A stretch of 64,000 bases of DNA from Liquorilactobacillus aquaticus DSM 21051 (GTDB lineage Bacteria > Bacillota > Bacilli > Lactobacillales > Lactobacillaceae). Location of the stretch: contig NZ_AYZD01000001.1 of NCBI RefSeq assembly GCF_001436755.1, forward strand, positions 124,001 through 188,000. Reading direction: 5' to 3'. Both the position numbers and the translations under genes were made by a program. Each line of letters begins with the position of its first letter. Within the stretch, counting starts at the first letter, position 1. This document shows positions 1-8,670 of this stretch, in pieces. The notes beneath the pieces are model-generated. The model saw nothing but the letters and a program-made list of their open reading frames with translations. It was not told the DNA's origin and made no database searches.

Positions 1-454
1 GTAATTCAGAAGCTATTTTTTTAGAAAATGAAGTTTCAGATGGCACCTGTTCAGGATGATCCCAATTATTCATAACTGTCTTATTATCCGAAAATTTCCA
101 GACAAATTCAGCCAATCCGATTCCTTCGGATCTTAACCGAATTACTGCTTGGGCATTGTTGATTGTAGCCGTTATCTTGCGTTTATTTCGAATAATTGCA
201 ACATTATGGCAAAGCTCATCCATTTTAGCCGTATCGTATGCAGCTACTTTATCAACCTCAAAATTATCAAAAGCCTTTCTGAAATTTTGACGTTTTTTTA
301 AAACCAGATCCCAATTCAAACCAGCTTGCATAATTTCAAGACTCAGCATTTCAAAAACCTCTTGCTCATCGGTAGTCTTCTTTCCCCACTCATTATCGTG
401 GTAATCACGCAAAAAATTGCTTCCAGTCAGTGCCCAATCACATCTTTGTTCCAT
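1..454 (-). CDS. tag: DNA-3-methyladenine glycosylase I (3' part missing)
   Basis: Base-excision repair enzyme that removes 3-methyladenine from alkylated DNA. Reading the minus strand from an ATG at 454, preceded by AGGAGGAGCAAAG, gives about 151 residues with the family hallmarks: RCDW at the N-terminus (zinc-binding Cys), YHDNEWG near residue 22, then FEMLSLEIMQAGLNW and VLKKRQNFRKAF. These match the Tag family helix-hairpin-helix fold. The family is usually about 185 residues, so some 35 C-terminal residues, including the last zinc ligands, lie outside the window. It is the first gene of its own transcript; no partner gene is visible. The assignment rests on motif recognition and is firm. 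Confidence 0.93.
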   Translation of the reverse strand, partial: MEQRCDWALTGSNFLRDYHDNEWGKKTTDEQEVFEMLSLEIMQAGLNWDLVLKKRQNFRKAFDNFEVDKVAAYDTAKMDELCHNVAIIRNKRKITATINNAQAVIRLRSEGIGLAEFVWKFSDNKTVMNNWDHPEQVPSETSFSKKIASEL

Positions 455-535
455 CTTTGCTCCTCCTGAATATTAAAATATTTACCTACTATTTTCTTTA
501 ATAATACGCTACTCACACATTTCTAATATAAAAAA

Positions 536-576
536 GAGAGGCTGGGTCAAAAGTTAAACCTTAACCTAGCTCCTCT
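536..576 (-). terminator. Rho-independent terminator after ddl
   Basis: An imperfect hairpin (AGAGGAGCTAGG pairing with CCCAGCCTCT, read on the minus strand) is followed by TCTTTTTT. It lies about 100 bases after the ddl stop codon. It belongs to the dispersed palindrome family also seen at 14258, 38777 and 58450. Confidence 0.75.
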
Positions 577-677
577 ATTTATTTCGTATAAACATGCTGC
601 AGAACCTGCTAGTAATTCGTCATCATTGAGTAGAGTAAAATCGATTCTGTTAAATTTTATCCTTTAAAAATTCTAAT

Positions 678-1799
678 CTATTTTGAAAGCTTTTCTTCAC
701 CAAGTTCAACAAAATCATAATGCAACTTAGCATTGTCATCAAATTCATCGATAGCTAATTGAACCAACTGATCAATCAGATCACTGTAGCTGATACCTGA
801 AACTTGCCATAGCTGGGGATATAGTGAAATATTGGTAAATCCTGGCAAGGTATTAGCTTCTCCGAAATAAGGAACATTATTTTTGTCGACAAGGAAATCC
901 ATTCTTGCCAAACCGCGATTCCCCAAAACACGGAACGCGTCTAGCGACATTTGTGTAATCTCTTTTGCTAATTTTTCAGGCAGTTCAACCGGTAAGTCAA
1001 AAACAACACCCGAAGCATCAACAAATTTATTATTGTAATCATAAAAAGTATCTGTTTCAGGAATTCTGATAGCCCCTAACTTTGAAGCTTTTATATCACG
1101 ATTACCCAGAACTGAACATTCAACTTCACGCGGGCCTTCAATTGATTCCTCAACTAAAAGTTTAAAGTCATAATGAAAACCATCTTTAACTGCACGATCA
1201 AATTCATCCTTATTTTCAACTTTAAAAATACCGACAGATGAACCTTGACGAGCAGGTTTGACAAAAAGCGTTTTACCTAATTCTGCACTACATTTTTCGT
1301 ATGAAAATTGGTTTTGATTCTGTTTTGTAACTACCAAGTACTTCGTATTACGTACACCGTTATGTGTCAATAGCTGCTTAGTCCAATCTTTGTCAAAGGA
1401 AACAGCTGATGACCCTACTCCACTTCCGACCCAAGGTTTATTTAATAATCTAAACAGTCCTTGGATAGTTCCGTCTTCTCCCATGTTACCATGGATAACC
1501 GGGTAAAAGACATCAATGTCCTTTACCTCAGAGATATTCTGAATGTTGGCTAACGGATTGGAGAAATCAACTTTTGGTAAAATTTCCGCAACAACTTTGT
1601 CCTCTTCTTCGCCATTAAAGATGCGCATCGAATCCTTATTTCCTAGCAGATATCCATCTTTAGTAAACATAAAAACAGAAACATCATACTTGTTCTTATC
1701 CATAGCATCATAGATGTTATGTGCCGAACGTTTTGAAACATCATGTTCCGATGAATTTCCTCCGAAAAACAGTGCAACGTGCAATTTCTTTTTATCCAT
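678..1799 (-). CDS. ddl: D-alanine--D-alanine/D-lactate ligase (F-type)
   Basis: ATP-grasp ligase that joins D-alanine to D-alanine or D-lactate for the end of the peptidoglycan stem peptide, in the cytoplasm. The 373-residue protein starts GGNSSEHDVS (residues 13-22), has the HGNMGEDG loop near 103, the ATP-grasp lysine in KPARQGSSVGI from 181, and the active-site stretch FYDYNNKFVDASG with phenylalanine at 259. The enzyme of Leuconostoc and vancomycin-resistant lactobacilli has Phe (F261) at this place, whereas strict D-Ala-D-Ala ligases have Tyr (E. coli DdlB Y216). I infer D-Ala-D-Lac ligase activity and intrinsic vancomycin resistance. Single-gene unit with its own terminator; divergent from the polyphosphate operon. 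Confidence 0.95.
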   Translation of the reverse strand: MDKKKLHVALFFGGNSSEHDVSKRSAHNIYDAMDKNKYDVSVFMFTKDGYLLGNKDSMRIFNGEEEDKVVAEILPKVDFSNPLANIQNISEVKDIDVFYPVIHGNMGEDGTIQGLFRLLNKPWVGSGVGSSAVSFDKDWTKQLLTHNGVRNTKYLVVTKQNQNQFSYEKCSAELGKTLFVKPARQGSSVGIFKVENKDEFDRAVKDGFHYDFKLLVEESIEGPREVECSVLGNRDIKASKLGAIRIPETDTFYDYNNKFVDASGVVFDLPVELPEKLAKEITQMSLDAFRVLGNRGLARMDFLVDKNNVPYFGEANTLPGFTNISLYPQLWQVSGISYSDLIDQLVQLAIDEFDDNAKLHYDFVELGEEKLSK

Positions 1800-2094
1800 A
1801 AATATATCTCATTCCTATTCCCTAATCTTATTATACGGTTTTACCTATTATACGATAATTTTTAACTTAATGTGCAAAAAAAGCATCGGGCATATTTTCA
1901 TATATATCCTCTAGAATGATAACACGTAGAATAGATATTGTCAGTTAAAATATATTAATTGGCTTCTGGCGGCCTTTTAATAACCTTTTTTGTTCTTCAA
2001 AAACAAAGAAGGTCAAAATTTACATAATCTTTTCTTTATAAATTTTAATATGGTTGTTAAAATTAAGTACAGAAGAAAGAGTGGGGTGATTCTT

Positions 2095-3603
2095 GTGCCA
2101 ATGAAACTTTTCGGTATTATATACATGACACCTAGACGTATTCAACTATCAATCATTGATTTAAAAAAGCTAACGAAAATCGAAGATGTTTTTTCAAATA
2201 ATTTTTCTAATAAAAATTTTCAATATGATCAGAATGTTGAAGAAATTGCCAGTGCCATCAATGGTTATCTTCAAATAGCAAAAGATTACGGTGTTAAAAA
2301 TGTTAAGCTGTGGGGTAATCAGCAACAACTTAACACTATTAGTGCGCGTTACTTGGGTGAACAAATTTATATTCGAACTGGTCTGCACATCGAATGGTTG
2401 AGTACAAGCCAATTGACCTATTATAAAGCTACGGCTGTGACCGTACACCTAGACAACTTTGAGAAACTCAGTTTGATGTCGACGTATCTGTTGAGCCTAG
2501 GGATTGAGCGTGCCTCTTTATCCCATTTCAACGAACAGAAATTCATCTCCACATGGAACATTGATCTTGGTTCTTCGCATGTTGGTGAAATTTCAAAAGC
2601 TTTGAAGTTAAGTACAAATGATCCTGTTGAGGTTATCGAAGATTATATTGGCAGCAAACTAGAACATTTGCATCATGTTTTTCCGTATAATAAAGAAGGC
2701 TCGAATCTTGTTCTTCAAGACGCTTATGCACTTGCCCAAAAATTCATTCCCGCCAATCGTTCTTCATACACGATGAACATTGATGAATTTGAAGGAATTT
2801 ATGCAACTGTCATCAAATCATCCGATCAATATCTCATGGACTTCTTTGATGTTGGTGAAAATGATATTGGGCGCATCATTCCCTACTTTATACTCATCAA
2901 CAAAATCATAAAAATGATCAATGCTCAAAAAATAATAATCACAAATATTGCAGTCTCAGATGGACTTGCAATTGAACGAGCTGCCAAGATCGGGCTCATG
3001 CACCTAGATTTAGATGGAATGATTCTGACCTCAGCCGAAAATCTAGCCTCACGCTATCTAACAAGCCATACGCATCGGCAAACAGTTTCCAAGCTGGCGT
3101 TACACTTGTTCGATCAACTTAAACGAATTCATCATCTCGGAAAACGTGAACGTTTGCTGCTTAATGTTGCCTGTATCGTTGATGATATCGGGAATTATAT
3201 CAATCAACAACAGCATTATCGACATTCTGCATACATTCTTGAAGCGACAAGGCTGATTGGCCTCTCAAATGATGAAAACCAGATTATCGCCGAAGTTTCA
3301 CGTTATCATAGCAATGAATCGCCTGAAACAGATCAACCCCATTTTCAGAAACTTGAACCGACAATTCAGATGAATGTCGCAAAACTTTCAGCTATCCTGC
3401 GCTTAGCTGATGCTTTGGATGATTCGCGCGAACAAAAAATTAAAAGAATCTCAGTTTCTCTGCGCGGTTCAACTATGTTTATCTATGCTTACTCAAATCA
3501 AAATATTGCTTTAGAAGCGTGGTCATTCGAAAATAAATCAGCTTTATTCAAAGAAGTCTTCGGTATCCACCCAATTTTAAAGCAAAGGAGACGTCAAAAA
3601 TGA
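2095..3603 (+). CDS. Ppx/GppA-family protein with C-terminal HD-like domain, degenerate
   Basis: Predicted member of the exopolyphosphatase/GppA family; role in polyphosphate or (p)ppGpp metabolism is inferred from position, since it is translationally coupled to ppk (ATGA overlap at 3600-3603). I chose GTG 2095 because GGGGTGA lies just upstream; ATG 2101 (MKLFGII) is equally possible. An in-frame ATG at 1990 lacks a ribosome site. About 500 residues: a Ppx-like N-terminal half and an HD-type C-terminal half (HRQTVSKLALHLFDQL onward). Key motifs are eroded: the usual DLGSNSxR phosphate loop reads MTPRRIQLSIIDL, GLREG is replaced by DGLAIERA, and the HD pair reads VDDIG instead of HD. It may be inactive or regulatory. 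Family assignment is good, activity unknown. Confidence 0.75.
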   Translation: MPMKLFGIIYMTPRRIQLSIIDLKKLTKIEDVFSNNFSNKNFQYDQNVEEIASAINGYLQIAKDYGVKNVKLWGNQQQLNTISARYLGEQIYIRTGLHIEWLSTSQLTYYKATAVTVHLDNFEKLSLMSTYLLSLGIERASLSHFNEQKFISTWNIDLGSSHVGEISKALKLSTNDPVEVIEDYIGSKLEHLHHVFPYNKEGSNLVLQDAYALAQKFIPANRSSYTMNIDEFEGIYATVIKSSDQYLMDFFDVGENDIGRIIPYFILINKIIKMINAQKIIITNIAVSDGLAIERAAKIGLMHLDLDGMILTSAENLASRYLTSHTHRQTVSKLALHLFDQLKRIHHLGKRERLLLNVACIVDDIGNYINQQQHYRHSAYILEATRLIGLSNDENQIIAEVSRYHSNESPETDQPHFQKLEPTIQMNVAKLSAILRLADALDDSREQKIKRISVSLRGSTMFIYAYSNQNIALEAWSFENKSALFKEVFGIHPILKQRRRQK

Positions 3604-5765
3604 CAAAATCAGAATTCAATAAACATAAGTATTTCAAAAATCGTGAATTGAGTTGGCTCGACTTTAATGGACGTGTCCTAGAAGAAGCGCGTGATCTGGA
3701 TAACCCTCTATTGGAAAGAGTGAATTTTCTCGGCATTACACAAAGCAATGTGGATGAATTCTTCATGGTACGCGTTGCATCCCTTAATAAAATGTATTCT
3801 GTTAATATTCAATCAACAGACGCTTCTGGAATGACCCCTAAACAGCAAATCGATGCTATTAATGAGCAGGAACAGGAAATGGTCACAAAACGCTATACGA
3901 CCTATAATCGTTCCATTCTTCCACAGCTCGAAAAGAATAATATTAAAATCATCATACCGCAAGAAGCTAATGAGGAACAATACAAGTTCATTAAACGTTA
4001 TTTTAATGATGAGTTGTACCCTGTTCTCACACCATTAGCCGACGATTCATCACGACCTTTTCCTTTTATCAGCAATAATTCGCTGAATCTTGCAGTCCGA
4101 ATACATGAAAAAGATAACAAAAATAATAAAAGATTTGCGACAATTAGAATCCCTGAAGTTTTCGGAAGAATCATCAAATTGCCTAACAGTGACAACACTT
4201 TTATTCTCATTGAGGAAATTGTCAAAGAATTTATTGAAAATTTGTTTGCTGGTTATAAAGTTAGTGAAGTTGCAGCCTTCCGCGTTATTCGAGACATGGA
4301 TCTTGATGTTGCCGAGGAAGATACTTCCGACTTACTTCGAGAAGTTCAAAAACAGCTAAAAAAGCGAGAACACGGCGGAATCATGCGGCTTGAAATTGAA
4401 AACAATATGAGCAAGCACCTCGGAGAGCGTTTAATCAAGACGCTTGATGCAGACAAAAAAGCCGTTTATCGCATTAACGGGCCTGTAGATTTATCTTTTT
4501 TGAAAAAACTCCCTGGATTGGTCACTGGACATCAGGAATTACGTTATTCACCGTATACAGCATATATTGATCCTAAATTGGCACCAGAAAAAAATATCTT
4601 CACAGCCATCCGACAACAAGACTATTTTATGCAACATCCCTATGACTCTTTTAACTCTGTTGTCCAATTCATTGCTCAAGCCGCCTCAGACCCGAATACT
4701 TTGGCAATCAAGATGACCTTGTATCGTGTTTCTGGCAATTCTCCTATTATCAAGTATCTTGGTTTAGCTGCACAGCACGGAAAACAGGTAACTGTGTTGG
4801 TTGAAGTTAAAGCACGCTTCGACGAAGAAAACAATGTTCGCTGGGCCAAACAGCTTGAAAAAATGGGATGCCATGTTATTTACGGCTTAGTTGGATTGAA
4901 AACACATTGTAAGCTCACACTTGTTATCCGGCGGGATGAAGATGGTGTTAGACGCTATATGCATCTAGGTACTGGCAACTATAATGACGTAACTGCAAAC
5001 TTTTATACAGATATGGGAATTTTAACTGCTAATCCAGATATGGGTGTTGATGCATCAAACATTTTCAACATGCTATCTGGATATGCTAAGCCGCCCTATT
5101 TCCATAAACTGCATATTTCGCCTAAAAAAATTCGTTCATTTATCAATAAAAAAATTGATGATGAAATCACAGCAGCTAAAAATGGACAACCAGCAATAAT
5201 AAAGATGAAGATGAATTCGCTCTCTGACCAGAAAATCATTGAGAAGCTTTACGAAGCTTCCGCTGCAGGCGTTAAGATAGATTTGATCATTCGCGGCATT
5301 TGCTGCTTAAAAACCCTGATTCCTGGCATCAGCGAAAACATCCATGTTCATTCAATCATTGGTCGTTTCCTAGAACACAGTCGTATTTATTATTTTTATA
5401 ACGGAGGCAACGAAGATGTTTACCTTTCAAGTGCGGACATGATGACACGTAATTTAAATCGCCGAGTTGAACTTTTATTCCCGATCCTCCAAGATAATAT
5501 TCGCCAAAAAGTTATTTCAATTTTCTCAACAATGTGGCAGGACAACATTAAAACTCGTGTTTTGCGCGGCGAAACATTCAAAAAATTGGATCGACGCGGC
5601 TTGACACCATTAAATTCACAAGAATACTTCATCAAGGAAGCTCAACACAAAAACAAAGTTCTGCTAAGACAAGAACATGCTGCAAAAAAGGATGCGTCTG
5701 TTTTCCATCCCATGACACATCACGAAAGTATGGTACACTTATCTAATAACGAGGAGGAAGAGTAG
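3600..5765 (+). CDS. ppk: Polyphosphate kinase
   Basis: Reversibly transfers the gamma-phosphate of ATP onto inorganic polyphosphate. The 721-residue protein has the normal Ppk1 length and domain order: N-terminal YFKNRELSWLDFNGRVL, a head domain, then two PLD-like catalytic domains. The phosphorylated histidine is H436 in VGLKTHCKL (E. coli H435), the second catalytic histidine is in FLEHSRIYYF, and YMHLGTGNYN and SSADMMTRNLNRRVELLFP are also present. Its start overlaps the previous gene's stop and its own end carries the ribosome site (GAGGAGGAAGAG) for the next ppx, so the three genes form a coupled operon for making and breaking polyphosphate, which is typical of stress and phosphate storage systems in lactobacilli. 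Confidence 0.96.
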   Translation: MTKSEFNKHKYFKNRELSWLDFNGRVLEEARDLDNPLLERVNFLGITQSNVDEFFMVRVASLNKMYSVNIQSTDASGMTPKQQIDAINEQEQEMVTKRYTTYNRSILPQLEKNNIKIIIPQEANEEQYKFIKRYFNDELYPVLTPLADDSSRPFPFISNNSLNLAVRIHEKDNKNNKRFATIRIPEVFGRIIKLPNSDNTFILIEEIVKEFIENLFAGYKVSEVAAFRVIRDMDLDVAEEDTSDLLREVQKQLKKREHGGIMRLEIENNMSKHLGERLIKTLDADKKAVYRINGPVDLSFLKKLPGLVTGHQELRYSPYTAYIDPKLAPEKNIFTAIRQQDYFMQHPYDSFNSVVQFIAQAASDPNTLAIKMTLYRVSGNSPIIKYLGLAAQHGKQVTVLVEVKARFDEENNVRWAKQLEKMGCHVIYGLVGLKTHCKLTLVIRRDEDGVRRYMHLGTGNYNDVTANFYTDMGILTANPDMGVDASNIFNMLSGYAKPPYFHKLHISPKKIRSFINKKIDDEITAAKNGQPAIIKMKMNSLSDQKIIEKLYEASAAGVKIDLIIRGICCLKTLIPGISENIHVHSIIGRFLEHSRIYYFYNGGNEDVYLSSADMMTRNLNRRVELLFPILQDNIRQKVISIFSTMWQDNIKTRVLRGETFKKLDRRGLTPLNSQEYFIKEAQHKNKVLLRQEHAAKKDASVFHPMTHHESMVHLSNNEEEE

Positions 5766-5767
5766 AA

Positions 5768-6694
5768 ATGGAAAATTTTGTAGTCATCGATCTCGGTTCA
5801 AACTCAATCCGAATGACTATTTCTCAGATAAAAGACGGAAATAAAATCAATGTTACCCATCAATTAAAGGAAATGGTTCGTTTATCCGAGAACATGGGTT
5901 CCAAAAAAGTTCTCCAAAAAGAGCCGATTGAACGTACACTCCATGCCCTAACCTCATTCAAAGATATTTATTCAAAACTTGAAAATGTTAAAATAGAAGC
6001 TCTGGCAACAGCAGCCGTCCGACAGGCAAAAAATCAAGCAGAATTTTTGAAACTTGTCAAAAAACGGATCGGCATTGACTTTGAAGTTATTACCGGTGAC
6101 CGAGAAGCATATCTCGATTTCTTGGCAGTTTCTCGAACACTGCCGATTGAAGATAATTGCATCATTATGGATACTGGCGGAGCTAGTACAGAATTGATAT
6201 TAGTAAAAGAAAAAAAAGTCAGCGACCTAATCAGTCTTCCTATCGGTTCAGTAAATATCTCGCAGGATTTTTCCTTAAGTGATGATATTGCTGCTTCTGA
6301 TTTATTCAAAGCTATGACCTTCGTTGAGAAAAAAATAACTGACATCAATTGGCTCTTCGATGCACATAAGGCTCAACTTGTCGTGCTTGGTGGGAGCAAT
6401 CGAACTTTAGCTAAGATCGCCAGAAGAAAACAAACTTCCACTAAATTACCAAGTTTGCATGGTTATAAGCTTAAAAGTGAAAATGCCTTTGATATTTTTG
6501 CAGATCTAGTTGATTTGAATCAAAATCAGCGTGAAAAAGTTCCAGGGCTTGCTAAAGCACGTGCAGATGTCATCATAGGTGGCTTAATTCCTCTTTCATT
6601 GATTCTGAGGACACTGCATATTCCTGAAATTTTATTTTCAAATAATGGATTACGCGAAGGCGCTCTGCTCGACTATATTGACTCGCTTCGCTAG
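5768..6694 (+). CDS. ppx: Exopolyphosphatase (Ppx/GppA phosphatase)
   Basis: Hydrolyses terminal phosphates from polyphosphate (or pppGpp). The 308 residues contain an intact actin-like ATPase/phosphatase core: VIDLGSNSIRMTI at residues 6-18, LATAAVRQAKN near 80, the second phosphate loop IMDTGGASTELIL near 133, LPIGSVNIS, VVLGGSNRT, and the C-terminal NNGLREGALLDYI. It lacks the C-terminal HD domain, which fits the short Ppx type. It starts 2 bases after the ppk stop and uses a Shine-Dalgarno sequence inside ppk. Unlike the first Ppx-like gene of the operon, all catalytic motifs are present, so this is probably the active phosphatase of the pair. Confidence 0.92.
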   Translation: MENFVVIDLGSNSIRMTISQIKDGNKINVTHQLKEMVRLSENMGSKKVLQKEPIERTLHALTSFKDIYSKLENVKIEALATAAVRQAKNQAEFLKLVKKRIGIDFEVITGDREAYLDFLAVSRTLPIEDNCIIMDTGGASTELILVKEKKVSDLISLPIGSVNISQDFSLSDDIAASDLFKAMTFVEKKITDINWLFDAHKAQLVVLGGSNRTLAKIARRKQTSTKLPSLHGYKLKSENAFDIFADLVDLNQNQREKVPGLAKARADVIIGGLIPLSLILRTLHIPEILFSNNGLREGALLDYIDSLR

Positions 6695-6898
6695 TTTCGT
6701 ATTCTTATCTTGAAGCAAGCAACCGAGCTTCAAAGATTTCAAATGGTTGTAAAACAACTCGAATTAATCACCTTTTGATTTTTTTGCCTACAAATCAAGA
6801 ATCATCATGTTTTCCTGCTCATGGATAACCAACAACTCTTTGAAGAATTCTGTGCTGGATCGTAAATTACTCTGTAGAGGTGTTGCTACACAAAGATA

Positions 6899-6961
6899 TT
6901 TCCAACTAAAAAGCACTACCAGAAAACAAATACTTTTCTGGTAGTGCTTTTTAGTTGGAAA
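6899..6961. terminator. Perfect 28-bp inverted repeat, probable bidirectional terminator
   Basis: Arms at 6899-6926 and 6934-6961 are perfect reverse complements around a 7-base loop (CAAATAC). The inner part has an A-tract, a GC-richer core (GCACTACCAG) and a T-tract, as expected for a bidirectional terminator between the convergent ppx and the kinase gene at 7093. The outer 9 bp (TTTCCAACT) extend beyond what termination needs. The rest of the 398-base gap 6695-7092 shows no convincing gene. Confidence 0.75.
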
Positions 6962-7092
6962 CTGATTTAATCTCAACAGCCAACAGCTGCTTTCATAACA
7001 GTAACGAGGCTGGGGCTTTGATACCTTTCACCACAAGTCTTCTTTTAGCACGGTAAACTATTTAAATTTTATTGGATCCTTACTCACTAATA

Positions 7093-7932
7093 TCAAAGCG
7101 CTAAAACTGCATCGTTCTTCTTAATAGTTTCAAGCATAGCATTCGGCATTTCACCGAATTTGCGTTTAGGATGTGTGGCATTATATTCACATATATCCAA
7201 TGCACATAAAAAGAGGAGGCAACGCTGCACCGCTTTTCTAGGAATCTCAAAATCATACATCGTTTCATATCCCTTAATAAACTCGTTGCGCAATGCTGGC
7301 TCTCTTACTTCATTGTAAAAGAACTTGATAAAATCTTGATATGGCGTTCCCATATGTGAACGTTCAAAATCAATCAGGATATCTTTTCCCCGGTAATCCA
7401 TAATGTTACGAATACTAAAATCACCATGCAGCACCACTTTTGGCAGTTGCGCATACTCCATATCAGCATGTTCAAAATCAGATTTCAACATTTGCTGAAC
7501 ATTGGTGACCGTTGCCTCATATTCTGTTTCCTGCAGTCTTTTGACGTGAAACTGAATTTGCTCTGAGAGCTGTTTATTACTTTGATGAACAGTGGCTTTC
7601 CCCGTTAATTTTTTATGGAAATCACCTAGTAGTTGCCCAAATGCGTATGCTCTTTCTGGACTAATTTTCTTAACTGAAACATCCTTTAATTTTCTATCTT
7701 TAAGAGTTACAACATAATTGTCCCCAAAAATTACACTATCCAGATAGACTTCCGGATAATAAACTTGATTAACATGTTGCTCCGCATAAAACATATCACG
7801 TTCCTTGAAAATTTTAACGAACAATGGGCTTTTGAAAACTTTACTGTAGCCAATTAAATGTTGATTACCAGCTACGTCATGAATGCTTTTTAAATTGGCC
7901 TGATAATAATCATTTAAGAACTCGACTAGCAT
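7093..7932 (-). CDS. Aminoglycoside phosphotransferase/choline kinase-like protein
   Basis: Small-molecule kinase of the APH/choline kinase fold; the substrate cannot be told. The 279 residues show a weak N-lobe (SPLFVKIFKERD, likely ATP lysine) and a clear C-lobe: catalytic loop VVLHGDFSIRNIM (HGDxxxxN) near residue 165 and ILIDFERSHMGTPYQDFIKFF, where the usual DxD metal motif is DFE. A strong ribosome site GGGGAGGAAG precedes the ATG at 7932. It stands alone, convergent with the polyphosphate operon. Such proteins in lactobacilli are usually annotated only as phosphotransferases; an antibiotic-resistance role should not be assumed. Confidence 0.8.
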   Translation of the reverse strand: MLVEFLNDYYQANLKSIHDVAGNQHLIGYSKVFKSPLFVKIFKERDMFYAEQHVNQVYYPEVYLDSVIFGDNYVVTLKDRKLKDVSVKKISPERAYAFGQLLGDFHKKLTGKATVHQSNKQLSEQIQFHVKRLQETEYEATVTNVQQMLKSDFEHADMEYAQLPKVVLHGDFSIRNIMDYRGKDILIDFERSHMGTPYQDFIKFFYNEVREPALRNEFIKGYETMYDFEIPRKAVQRCLLFLCALDICEYNATHPKRKFGEMPNAMLETIKKNDAVLAL

Positions 7933-8190
7933 GTGTCTTCCTCCCCTATCATATACTTGTTTTAATTGTACTTAACAATATTATAAATAGCAAGAAGGCT
8001 CGCTATTTATAATAAAAAGATTTAAAAGTTTTGGTCAATCATCAAATTTTTATTATTAGTAAAACTATCAAAAATATTTTTTTGTTACTAGTCATCTTGG
8101 CAACTTCATCCTAGCAAGCTTTAACAAGGAATATTTTCTTTACCAATGTTATAGTTTAATTGAAGATGTTCTTGGAATGGAGGGAATGGA

Positions 8191-8484
8191 ATGGGGCTCT
8201 TTAATAACGATAAAATCAAAGGTATTTTAACCGACCGTGGTCTTGCTGAAGTATCAAATGAAACTTCAGAACAAGTTGAGGCAATTCTGGGCGAACTTGA
8301 TAAAAAAAATCTCTTACGTAATGACAAACGTCTTCTGATTAAAGATCGCAATGACGACTCCAAAATTTCCTACTTACGTGCAATAGTAGAACAAAACTGG
8401 ATTTTAATTGCTCAAAACGATAAAATGATTAAACTTCTTAGCCAACAAGATGAAGTTTCTCGACATCGAGAAAAAGAACTTTGA
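8191..8484 (+). CDS. Small conserved protein, paralogue of the protein at 57617
   Basis: I do not recognise a function. 97 residues, soluble and charged, starting MGLFNN and ending in a Lys/Glu-rich tail. It aligns end to end with the 96-residue protein at 57617-57907: both have LFNN, DRGLA near residue 18, a predicted helix QVxAILxELxxxxLL, and a near-identical block SYLRAIVEQNWxLIAQND near residues 60-80. The start at 8191 is preceded by GGAGGGAATGGA; an out-of-frame ATG lies 5 bases upstream. Monocistronic, with a terminator shared with the convergent gene. The conserved aromatic/helical block suggests a protein-protein interaction module. Confidence 0.85.
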   Translation: MGLFNNDKIKGILTDRGLAEVSNETSEQVEAILGELDKKNLLRNDKRLLIKDRNDDSKISYLRAIVEQNWILIAQNDKMIKLLSQQDEVSRHREKEL

Positions 8485-8563
8485 ACTTCTTATTTTTTTA
8501 CCCAAACCATACGGTGAGTCTCCTTGTACTTTTTCAATTTAAATTGTTCAAAATTTCACCCAT

Positions 8564-8634
8564 AAAAAAGCCATTAGACTCTGAAAAGGCATCTTAAGAA
8601 ACTACGGACCTTTGAACTTTCTAATGGCTTTTTT
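8564..8634. terminator. Bidirectional terminator with 41-base loop
   Basis: AAAAAAGCCATTAGA at 8564-8578 pairs perfectly with TCTAATGGCTTTTTT at 8620-8634. The loop is unusually long and contains a small internal AAAGG/CCTTT pairing. It separates two convergent genes. Confidence 0.8.
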
Positions 8635-8670
8635 ATTCATTTACATTCCTACATCTCATTTATTAAAGTG

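Noticed and set aside
1990-2094. N-terminal extension of the first Ppx-like protein
   Set aside because: No ribosome site before ATG 1990, and family similarity begins only at the GTG/ATG near 2095-2101.
6788-6976. 62-codon minus-strand reading frame
   Set aside because: It runs through the perfect 28-bp hairpin and has no ribosome site; its codons are a by-product of the palindrome.
7093-7932. Aminoglycoside resistance gene
   Set aside because: It has the kinase fold motifs but not the specific features of known resistance enzymes; only the general family is supported.
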